Positions 34,601 to 41,239 of a stretch of DNA of 59,943 nucleotides are shown here, piece after piece. Position numbers and translations under genes: made by a program. The DNA comes from an uncultured Acidobacteriota bacterium (GTDB lineage Bacteria; Acidobacteriota; Terriglobia; Bryobacterales; Bryobacteraceae). The stretch covers positions 17,793-77,735 of the forward strand of contig CADECY010000027.1 of assembly GCA_902825945.1 (NCBI GenBank). Reading direction: 5' to 3'. The notes below the pieces were generated by a model, which was given only the letters and a program-made list of their open reading frames with translations, was not told the DNA's origin and did not search any database. Each line of letters begins with the position of its first letter. Position 1 is the stretch's first letter.

Positions 34601-34700
34601 CCGAGCCGATCTCGAGCCGCGCGCACTCTTCGACCAGATCCTCGGGCACCGAAGCGCCCGCGAGAAAGCTGAACGCCGAGCACGCGTGGAGTTCAGTCAT
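31638..34700 (-). CDS. dnaE2: Error-prone DNA polymerase DnaE2 (ImuC)
   Basis: 1020 residues, typical of the SOS-induced DnaE2 paralogue of the replicative alpha subunit. A PHP domain at the start ([29 protein letters not shown]) is followed by the palm with [27 protein letters not shown] and [25 protein letters not shown] (catalytic aspartates), fingers ([11 protein letters not shown]), HhH and an OB fold near the end ([30 protein letters not shown]). It performs translesion synthesis with ImuB. The ATG lies inside the last codons of imuB (8-base overlap), so the two are coupled. Confidence 0.95.
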   Translation of the reverse strand: [1020 protein letters not shown]

Positions 34701-35967
34701 ACGAGCCTTCGAGAATCCACTCGCGCATCGCGATCACGCGCACGAGGCGATAGAGCGCGCCGCCCGCGATGCCGATATCCCACTCTTCGCGATCCCACGC
34801 GTTCGGCGCCCACCAATCCCCGGAACTGCGCCATGGCCCGGCTGCTTGTTCGATCACACCTTGCACGGCGCGAGACGAGACACGGCGCGGCAATCCATCC
34901 TGCACTTCGACTCGCGCCGACACGGGTGGACGCCAATAGCGGAAGGCCAACTGCAAGCGCTCGTGCGGCTGGCGCGCGAACACGAGCGAAGGTCCGGGCG
35001 GCGTGGCGAGCATCTTCCACGCGTCACGCCGGTGCGTGTTCGACAATCGCGGACTTCCGGCGTTGGCCACGCCCACCATCGCACGGATCTTGCCGAGAGT
35101 CAGTTCGAGCTTTTCCGGCTCGGGCTTGGGCGGCTCGTAAAGATCGCCCTGCACGATGCGCGGTTCGACGGGCACGAGTTCGAGCGTCACTGCCCGGATC
35201 GGCGCGCCCGGCGGATGCGCCTCGAGATCGAGTTGGAGCAGTTTCAACAGCGCGCGCGCGTCACGCGTGGCGAACGGAAGTTGCAGCACGCGGCCGAACG
35301 AGGCTTTCGAAACCAGATCGAGCGTGAGCCGCACTTCGGTGGTGGCCATCGACTGGCGCGAGAGTCTGCCGCAGATTTCATTCAACGCGCGCGATAGCAG
35401 AAACAGCAGAGGTTCGAGCAGCAGCACCGGATCCTCGAGATCGATCTGTTCGGTGTAGCTGGTGGTTTCGAGATCGGGCGTGACCGGGCGCGAAGTTTCG
35501 CCGCGAGCGAGCTTCAGAATCTCGAGTCCGCGCTGTCCGAGACGCTCGGCGATGCCATCGGGTGGGAGTTCGCAAAACTCGCCGAGCGTGCGGATGCCCC
35601 ATCGTTGCAGGGTCTCGAGCGTCTCTTCGTCGATGGGCAGCGCCGAGAGCCGGAGTCCGGCGAGGATATCGCATTCTTCTCCCGGCGGCAGAATCGTGAC
35701 GCCGGGTAGGTTCCGCGCCGCGAGAATCGCGATGTCGGGATTGGCCGCGATCGCGATGTTTCCTTCGAGTTTCATCTTGTGCGCCTCCCGTGCGATTTCG
35801 CTGGCGATCTTGTCGGGTCCGCCGAACAGCCGCCGCAGCGGCGCGATGTCGATCACCACGGTTTCCGGCGCGGTGATCTCCACTTTCGGCGAGAACGCCT
35901 GGGCGAGCGTGGAGAGGCGGCTGCCCGTGCCCTCGCCCGAGCGGGGCAGATGGATGCATGCGTACAT
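34693..35967 (-). CDS. imuB: ImuB, Y-family polymerase-like mutagenesis protein
   Basis: 424 residues. Belongs to the Y-family but lacks the catalytic carboxylates: the position of SIDEAF is VVIDIAPLRRLFGG, so it is not expected to polymerise. In other bacteria ImuB bridges the beta clamp, ImuA and DnaE2. The body has the little-finger and HhH parts (LQRWGIRTLGEFCELP, RLGQRGLEILKLARGE). A conserved-looking C-terminal tail ends IAMREWILEGSYD. The start is 15 bases after imuA; the end overlaps dnaE2. Confidence 0.92.
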   Translation of the reverse strand: MYACIHLPRSGEGTGSRLSTLAQAFSPKVEITAPETVVIDIAPLRRLFGGPDKIASEIAREAHKMKLEGNIAIAANPDIAILAARNLPGVTILPPGEECDILAGLRLSALPIDEETLETLQRWGIRTLGEFCELPPDGIAERLGQRGLEILKLARGETSRPVTPDLETTSYTEQIDLEDPVLLLEPLLFLLSRALNEICGRLSRQSMATTEVRLTLDLVSKASFGRVLQLPFATRDARALLKLLQLDLEAHPPGAPIRAVTLELVPVEPRIVQGDLYEPPKPEPEKLELTLGKIRAMVGVANAGSPRLSNTHRRDAWKMLATPPGPSLVFARQPHERLQLAFRYWRPPVSARVEVQDGLPRRVSSRAVQGVIEQAAGPWRSSGDWWAPNAWDREEWDIGIAGGALYRLVRVIAMREWILEGSYD

Positions 35968-35982
35968 CGGGTTACCGCGTGA

Positions 35983-36660
35983 TCAGGAAACGTGCCGTGC
36001 TTCCGGAGTGAATCCGGCGTCGCCCATGCGCATGGGCTTGCGTGACTCGAGCGTGTAGGTCGCGCTTTCGAGCAAGTAATAAGGATTGCGCCCGGTGAAG
36101 TTCGCCTCGCGGCGCGCGAGCGAAACCGAAAGCGCCGCGCACGACTTCGCTTGGGTTTCGCCCGTAACCACGAGGAACGCGCTCGTGGAGTTTTCGACGG
36201 CGAGCCGGAAGCGATGCCAATAGGAGATCGGCATGCGCCGCGCGGCCTCGGGCGAAACATCGCATAGATCGAGCGCGACCACGCCGAATCCACCGCCATG
36301 CAGCAGCAGATCGGTTGCGCGCGTGGCGTGTTCCAAATGTCCGTTGCAGCGGATCCAGACGAGCGTCTCGAGTGACACCCCGGATGCCGCCGCGGTTGTG
36401 GGATCGAAGTTGTCGCTGGTGTCGATGACGGCGCAGTATTCGCCACGCGCGCCCGCCGCCGCGAGGATCCGGTGGAGCAGACTGGTGCGGCCCGACGACG
36501 CGGGTCCAGAGATCTCCGAGATGCGTCCGCGCGGGAATCCGCCGAGGAGTGCATCGACGGAGTCGAGCCCGGTGGGAAGCAGTTCGGTGGCGGGTTCCTG
36601 ACGGAATCCGAGCGCAGGGAGACGTGCCGGGAGAGCCCGGGCGAGAGCGGGAGATGCCAT
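35983..36660 (-). CDS. imuA: ImuA, RecA-like mutagenesis protein
   Basis: 225 residues, distantly like the RecA core and SulA. The nucleotide-binding loop reads GPASSGRTSLL: the Walker A lysine of RecA (GPESSGKT) is Arg, suggesting that ATP hydrolysis is weak or absent. LPTGLDSVDALLGGFPRGRI is the family opening. It starts the imuA-imuB-dnaE2 operon for damage-induced mutagenesis. A perfect inverted repeat that looks like a LexA box lies 15 bases before the ATG. A decayed copy of its promoter and first codons is present at 48493-48640. Confidence 0.92.
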   Translation of the reverse strand: MASPALARALPARLPALGFRQEPATELLPTGLDSVDALLGGFPRGRISEISGPASSGRTSLLHRILAAAGARGEYCAVIDTSDNFDPTTAAASGVSLETLVWIRCNGHLEHATRATDLLLHGGGFGVVALDLCDVSPEAARRMPISYWHRFRLAVENSTSAFLVVTGETQAKSCAALSVSLARREANFTGRNPYYLLESATYTLESRKPMRMGDAGFTPEARHVS

Positions 36661-36674
36661 TTTATTTTCGCCTT

Positions 36675-36691
36675 TTGTTCGCCTAGAACAA
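36675..36691. promoter_or_regulatory. SOS (LexA) box-like inverted repeat of the imuA operon
   Basis: TTGTTCGCCTAGAACAA: perfect 6-bp arms TTGTTC/GAACAA with a 5-base spacer, 15 bases upstream of imuA. imuA-imuB-dnaE2 cassettes are LexA-controlled in many bacteria. The same box with one change recurs before the imuA relic at 48493-48509, which supports its function. Confidence 0.7.
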
Positions 36692-36734
36692 CAGTGTGCC
36701 TGAGAGCTTCGGGAATGTCAACGTGTAGACACTA

Positions 36735-36755
36735 GTGTGACGTCAGCGAACTAGC
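36735..36755 (+). repeat. Left inverted repeat of the IS630 element
   Basis: Matches the right end at all but four positions; starts directly after the TA target dinucleotide and reaches the last codons of the transposase gene. Confidence 0.75.
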
Positions 36756-37824
36756 TTTTAAGAACTGCCTCCTTGGCCTTGGCGATCTTTCGGAGAATCT
36801 CTTCGCCCTTGGCCTTCCACACGTAACGCTTCGGCTCTTCGGCGCGAGTAGCCAAATATTCCTCGATCGCATCGACCAGGTCCTGTACGCTCTGGAAACT
36901 ACCCTCTCGGATGCAGTCTTTGGTGATTTCGCCGAAAAACCGTTCCACCAGATCCATCCACGAACTACTGGTCGGCGTGAAGTGCATCTGAAAGCGCTTG
37001 TGCTTTGCCAGCCAAGCCTTTACTTTTTTGTGCTTGTGGGTGGCGTAGTTGTCCGCAATCACGTGGACGGTCACGTCCTTGGGGACCTCTTTTTCGATCT
37101 GGCGGAGGAAGCGGAGCCACTCAACGTGGGTATGCTTTTTCTCGGTCCGCGTGATCAACTTGCCATCCAGGTAGTTCAACGCCGCAAACAGCGTGATCGT
37201 TCCGTGTCGCTTGTAGTCGTGGGTTTTGGTCCGGATGTGTCCGATCCCCAGCGGCAGCCCGGGCTGTGTCCTCTCCAGCGCTTGGCATTGGCACTTTTCG
37301 TCGCAGCACAGGATCAGCGCCTTGTCCGGCGGATTCAGATATAACCCGATGATGTCCCAGAACTTCTCCTCGAACTTCGGATCATTGGAGATCTTGAACG
37401 TACGTACCAGATGCGGCTCGAGTTTGCTGTCCTTCCAAATCGTATGCACGCTCTGGTGCGACATTCCCACCTCTTTGGCCATGGTGCGAGTGCTCCACCT
37501 CTGGCTGCCCTTCGGAGGTTGGGTGACTCCGCTCACTACCCGCCGGACCTTGTCCGGATCCAGCCATGGCTTCCTGCCCCGGCCGGGCCGGTCGGCCAAA
37601 CCCTCCAGGCCCTTCTCTTCAAAGCGCTTGGACCACAGAGACACTGTCGTCATGCTGGTACCGGTCGCGGCGGCAACATCAGTCTCTTTCAAGCCTTCAG
37701 CGCGAAGCAGCACGATCCTGGCCCTGAGGGCATCACGTTGCGCGATCGCCGGTGAACTGACGCGGCGGCGGAGCGTGGACCGCTCGTCCGGCGTGAGCTC
37801 GATTGTCGAGATGGGTCGTGCCAT
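36751..37824 (-). CDS. IS630-family transposase
   Basis: 357 residues from ATG 37824 (GTG 37839 is an alternative). Two helix-turn-helix modules at the N terminus (RARIVLLRAEGLKETDVAAATG; WSTRTMAKEVGMSHQSVHTIW) precede a DDE catalytic domain: LCCDEKCQCQ (first Asp), VHVIADNYATHKH (second Asp), and PTSSSWMDLVERFFGEI (Glu). All three look intact, so the enzyme may be active. It occupies nearly the whole element between the inverted repeats. Confidence 0.93.
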   Translation of the reverse strand: MARPISTIELTPDERSTLRRRVSSPAIAQRDALRARIVLLRAEGLKETDVAAATGTSMTTVSLWSKRFEEKGLEGLADRPGRGRKPWLDPDKVRRVVSGVTQPPKGSQRWSTRTMAKEVGMSHQSVHTIWKDSKLEPHLVRTFKISNDPKFEEKFWDIIGLYLNPPDKALILCCDEKCQCQALERTQPGLPLGIGHIRTKTHDYKRHGTITLFAALNYLDGKLITRTEKKHTHVEWLRFLRQIEKEVPKDVTVHVIADNYATHKHKKVKAWLAKHKRFQMHFTPTSSSWMDLVERFFGEITKDCIREGSFQSVQDLVDAIEEYLATRAEEPKRYVWKAKGEEILRKIAKAKEAVLKS

Positions 37825-37858
37825 GGCCGAGTATGGCACTGCCTGGACATTATTACAA

Positions 37859-37879
37859 GGTAATTCGATGACGACACAC
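37859..37879 (-). repeat. Right inverted repeat of the IS630 element
   Basis: Read on the minus strand it matches the left repeat; followed by the TA target copy at 37880-37881. Confidence 0.75.
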
Positions 37880-37881
37880 TA

Positions 37882-38080
37882 GATTACCTTTGGAGCCGAT
37901 TGATCGCGAACGGCGTCTCAACAGGTGTGAGGCAAGAACAGCCTCGAGACCAAGGAGACCATCAATGAAACACCTATTATCCACGGCACTCGGCATCGCG
38001 ATTCTCGCGGCGCCGGTCATGGCTGACTCGAAATTCCGGAGCATCATCGGCGACGCGGCCAACATTGAAAAAGATGCCAC
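37882..38080 (+). pseudogene. Truncated copy of the leader and 5' end of the small periplasmic-protein gene
   Basis: Bases from 37882 repeat the region from about 39334 closely: GATTACCTTTG[GC]AGCC, the segment ATTGATCGCGAAC, the ribosome site CAAGGAGA, and an ATG (37965) followed by MKHLLSTALGIAILAAPVMA, then SKFRSIIGDAANIEKDAT. Similarity stops at about 38080, where a sulfatase fragment begins in another frame. Only the signal peptide and about 20 mature residues remain. The left end coincides with the IS630 insertion. Confidence 0.85.
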
Positions 38081-38382
38081 CTTCCTGGTTCGCCGACTGG
38101 ATTCCGACGCTCACAGGCATGCGGGCGCCGGACGGAGCCGATCTTCGTCCGGTACTCGCTGGAAAGAAGGTAAAGGAGCGCGCGCTCCGCTGGCAGTTCG
38201 AGGACAAGCTGGTGAAGACACCGCCGAGCATCGCGGTCCGGCGCGGAAAATGGAAGCTGCTCGACTCCGGCGGAGAGACGGCGCTCTACGATCTCGGGTC
38301 CGATTCGGCCGAAACCCGCAATCTGATTGCGACCGAGCCGGCAGTGGCGCGGCAGCTTCGCGCGGACGCTGCTCAGCGCTGA
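38081..38382 (+). pseudogene. 3' fragment of a sulfatase gene
   Basis: The frame reads SWFADWIPTLTGMRAPDGADL, then KVKERALRWQFEDKLVKTPPS, and ends ADAAQR TGA. It matches the C terminus of the intact sulfatase at 53659-54915 (SWFADWVPTLTGIRTPDGAD; KERALRWRFEDRLVKTPLS; AYATQR). The catalytic part is missing, and the fragment is fused to a gene start in a different frame, so it cannot be functional. Its stop overlaps the stop of the NhaR-like gene exactly as in the other locus. Confidence 0.9.
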
Positions 38383-39293
38383 CGCGGAGGGCCCGCGGCG
38401 AAGAGGCTTTCCCGCGCTGCGTTCGAAATCGCGACCACGGCCGGATGCTTCAGCTTCCGTTCGATCGAGATCGTGTAATAGCTCTCGGTCACCGGATCCA
38501 TCCGGCCAATCACTTCGACTCGGTAGTGCGCGCGGACCTCGCGCTCGATCGCATCAGGCGCGGCGAAAAGCCCGGCGCCTGCTTGTCCGAACGCCTTCAT
38601 CAAGGCACCGTCCTTGAACTCGCCGATCAGCCGCGGCTCGATTTTCCGCGCCGCGAACCAGGCATCGAGAGAACGGCGCAAGATCGCCCCCTCGATAGGC
38701 ATCAGGAATGGCGCGCCATGGAGTGACGCGGGAAATCCGGGCCGGAAGCGCTCGGCGAGGGCCGCCGTGGCGAACACGCTCACGCCGCAAGTACCCAGGA
38801 GGTGATTGAACGCCTTGACCGGCGCGGCCGAAGTGATGGGCGTGTCGGACAGCACGATGTCGAGCCGGTGTTCGGCGAGAGCCGCGATCAGCCGCTCCGG
38901 ACCGTCTTCGTCGCAGATCAGTTGCACGGCGTCTCCCATCGCGAGGGCAGGCTCGAGCACACGGTAGGCGATCAGCTTCGGAACCATGTCGGAAACCCCC
39001 ACCATCAGACGCAGGGGCCGTCCGCGTGGCCGGCCCTTCAGCACATCCTGGAGTTCGCGCCCGAGGCCGAAGATCTCGCTCGCGTAGCGGAAGACCATCT
39101 GGCCCGTCTCGGTCATTGCGAGCCCGCGTCCGGCCTTGACGAATAGCTTTTCTCCCAGCGACTCCTCGAGCAGGCGGATCTGGCCGCTGATCGTGGGTTG
39201 GGCCAAACGGAGCCGGACGCACGCCCGCGCGACGCTGCCTTCCCGCGCGACGGTCCAGAAATAGTAGAGGTGATGGTAGTTCAGCCAATCCAT
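38373..39293 (-). CDS. LysR-family regulator, NhaR-like
   Basis: 306 residues. It opens MDWLNYHHLYYFWTVAREGS, close to the NhaR start (NYNHLYYFW), with a LysR helix-turn-helix (LAQPTISGQIRLLEESLGEKLF) and an effector domain (PLRLMVGVSDMVPKLIAYRVL). NhaR activates the Na+/H+ antiporter gene nhaA in E. coli, but no antiporter lies here. ATG 39293 is chosen for homology; the frame extends further upstream. It is divergent from the small periplasmic protein and HtrA genes and has a T-N11-A inverted repeat in the gap, so it may control them. A 3' copy lies at 53393-53668. Confidence 0.88.
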   Translation of the reverse strand: MDWLNYHHLYYFWTVAREGSVARACVRLRLAQPTISGQIRLLEESLGEKLFVKAGRGLAMTETGQMVFRYASEIFGLGRELQDVLKGRPRGRPLRLMVGVSDMVPKLIAYRVLEPALAMGDAVQLICDEDGPERLIAALAEHRLDIVLSDTPITSAAPVKAFNHLLGTCGVSVFATAALAERFRPGFPASLHGAPFLMPIEGAILRRSLDAWFAARKIEPRLIGEFKDGALMKAFGQAGAGLFAAPDAIEREVRAHYRVEVIGRMDPVTESYYTISIERKLKHPAVVAISNAARESLFAAGPPRQR

Positions 39294-39308
39294 GACAGTC
39301 CAGCATAC

Positions 39309-39323
39309 ATCGGGTAAACCGAT
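39309..39323. promoter_or_regulatory. LysR-type (T-N11-A) inverted repeat
   Basis: ATCGG-GTAAA-CCGAT is a perfect 5-bp inverted repeat 15 bases upstream of the NhaR-like gene and about 97 bases upstream of the divergent small gene. Its geometry is that of a LysR regulator site. The truncated copy of this leader at 37882 lacks it. Confidence 0.5.
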
Positions 39324-39419
39324 GAATGATAACCGGATTACCTTTGCAGCCGATTGATCGCGAACAGCGTCTCTTTGGGTGTGAGGCAAGAATGGCCTCG
39401 AGAAACAAGGAGATCACCA

Positions 39420-39860
39420 ATGAGACACCTCTTATTCACTGCCCTCGGCATCGCGATCCTCGCGGCGCCGGTGATGGCCCAATCGAAGTTCCGAAGCATC
39501 ATCGGCGACGCCGCCAACATCGAAAAGGATGCGACAGCGCTCTCCCTCGACATGAAGGCAAAGAGCTTCGACATTACGAAGGCAAAGACGGACGCCGAGA
39601 GCCTCGGCAGCGACATCGCGAAACTGCGCAAGGACGTCGATGAGATCGACGCCGGGATGTCGAACCTGAGCGGCCAGCAGAAGGCCGATTGGGAGTTGGT
39701 CAAGACCAAGGTTCAGTTGCTGACGATCTTCCATGACCGCAAGTCTGAACTGATGAACGGCGACCTGTCCAAGAACAAGGGGCTCATTCGCGCCCATGCG
39801 GACGGAATCGCCAAGAGGGCCCGTTTGCTGCAGCAGACCGCCAACAGGCTGGATCGCTGA
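39420..39860 (+). CDS. Small exported helical protein of unknown function
   Basis: 146 residues. A clear signal peptide (MRHLLFTALGIAILAAPVMAQ) is followed by a helical, charged, heptad-like body (ALSLDMKAKSFDITKAKTDAE; LGSDIAKLRKDVDEIDAGMSNL) and an Arg-rich end (KRARLLQQTANRLDR). AAGGAG lies 8 bases before the ATG. The stop overlaps the HtrA-type gene ATG by one base (TGATG), so they are coupled: it could be an adaptor or substrate of that protease. I do not know the family. A truncated copy of its 5' end lies 1.5 kb upstream. Confidence 0.75.
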   Translation: MRHLLFTALGIAILAAPVMAQSKFRSIIGDAANIEKDATALSLDMKAKSFDITKAKTDAESLGSDIAKLRKDVDEIDAGMSNLSGQQKADWELVKTKVQLLTIFHDRKSELMNGDLSKNKGLIRAHADGIAKRARLLQQTANRLDR

Positions 39861-41239
39861 TGCGCGCCCTCGCGCTCATCGGAGTGTTGCCGGCTGTGCT
39901 CGCCGCCCAGCCGGCGGCGGAAGGCGGCTGGAGGCAGCAACTCGAGCAGACCAGCCGGGGCTATCGAGCCTTGGCCGAGCATGTCGATCCAGCGGTCGTT
40001 CAGATCGTCACGACCGGTTACGCGCCCGCTAGCGACAACACGCCCTCACTCCTCCGGGCGCGCCGCGGAACCGGCGCGGGCGTTTTCGTCGATCCATCGG
40101 GATACATCGTGACCAACGCCCACGTGGTGGGTGAAGTCCGCCGCGTGCAGGTTCTGGTGCCGCGGACCGGAAATGGCGCCACACTCAAGCCGAGCGGCCG
40201 ATTGCTTCCGGCGAAAGTCGTCGGGTCGGATCGTGAAACCGACATCGCGGTATTGAAGGTGGAGGGCGACAAATTCCCGTATCTGCCGTTCGGTGATTCG
40301 AGCCAACTGGGCCCGGGCCAATTGGTCTTCGCGTTCGGCAGTCCGTACGGGTTGGACAACTCGGTGACGATGGGCATCATCAGTTCGGTGGCGCGCCAAG
40401 TTCGAGTCGAGGACCCGATGGTATACATCCAAACCGACGCGGCGATCAATCCCGGCAACAGCGGAGGCCCGCTGGTCGATGCCAGCGGAGCGATCGTCGG
40501 GATCAACACTTTCATCGTTTCCCCGAGCGGCGGGAACGACGGCGTGGGCTTCGCGGCCCCGAGCAACATCGCGCGGAATGTCTATGAACAGATCCGCGAA
40601 CATGGCCGCGTCCGGCGCGGTCAAATTGGCGTGATGACGGAGACGATTACGCCACCGCTGGTCGAGGCCCTCGGTCTTCCAGCGGATTCCGGCGTGTTGA
40701 TCTCAGACGTGATTCCCGGCGGCGCGGCGGAGTCGGCTGGGCTACGAATTAACGACATCGTGACCGCCGTGAACGGCAAGCCCGTCGAGAGTGCGCGTGA
40801 CCTTGGACTCGACATCTACGCAAGCGCCGGCCGCGAACTCGCTCTCGACATCCTCCGCGGGACGGACAAGCACTCCATCACGGTGGCAGTGCTCGAGCGA
40901 TCGAAAGACCCGGACCGCATCCTCTCCCTCGTCACCGGAGACCAGAACGTCATCGCACAATTGGGAATCGTGGCCGTCGATCTCGACGAGCGGGTCACGC
41001 CGTTGTTGCCAACACCTCGAAAGCTGTCGGGTGTCGTGGTGGCGGGTGTGATTGCCCAGATCACGCCACACGAGGACGGGCTGCACTCGGGAGACATCAT
41101 CTACTCGGTGAACGGTGCCAGCGTGAACGGATTGGCACAACTGCGCGATGCCCTCGCCAAGATCCGCCATGGGCAAACCATCGCTGCCCACATCGAGAGA
41201 TCGAACCGGCTGCAGTACCTGCTGATCAGCGCGGAGTGA
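39860..41239 (+). CDS. HtrA/DegP-like periplasmic serine protease with two PDZ domains
   Basis: 459 residues. Signal peptide (ALIGVLPAVLAAQ). The trypsin-like domain has the triad VTNAHVV (His), DRETDIAVLK (Asp) and NPGNSGGPL (Ser). PDZ1 follows (IGVMTETITPPLVEALGLP ... GLRINDIVTAVNGKPV), and a second, more divergent PDZ begins near residue 365 (LDERVTPLLPTPRKLSGVVV ... GLHSGDIIYSVNGASV). Function: periplasmic protein quality control. Operon with the small helical exported protein; the NhaR-like regulator is divergent. Confidence 0.93.
   Translation: MRALALIGVLPAVLAAQPAAEGGWRQQLEQTSRGYRALAEHVDPAVVQIVTTGYAPASDNTPSLLRARRGTGAGVFVDPSGYIVTNAHVVGEVRRVQVLVPRTGNGATLKPSGRLLPAKVVGSDRETDIAVLKVEGDKFPYLPFGDSSQLGPGQLVFAFGSPYGLDNSVTMGIISSVARQVRVEDPMVYIQTDAAINPGNSGGPLVDASGAIVGINTFIVSPSGGNDGVGFAAPSNIARNVYEQIREHGRVRRGQIGVMTETITPPLVEALGLPADSGVLISDVIPGGAAESAGLRINDIVTAVNGKPVESARDLGLDIYASAGRELALDILRGTDKHSITVAVLERSKDPDRILSLVTGDQNVIAQLGIVAVDLDERVTPLLPTPRKLSGVVVAGVIAQITPHEDGLHSGDIIYSVNGASVNGLAQLRDALAKIRHGQTIAAHIERSNRLQYLLISAE

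Larger units (their letters stand above)
36735..37879. mobile_element. IS630-family insertion sequence, apparently complete
   Basis: The ends are imperfect inverted repeats of about 21 bases: left GTGTGACGTCAGCGAACTAGC (36735 on) and right, read inwards, GTGTGTCGTCATCGAATTACC. Each end is flanked by TA (36733-36734 and 37880-37881), the duplicated target of IS630/Tc1-type elements. About 1145 bp with one transposase gene. It lies upstream of the imuA promoter region and directly next to a partial copy of the 39.4-kb gene. Its right flank begins GATTACC. Confidence 0.85.
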
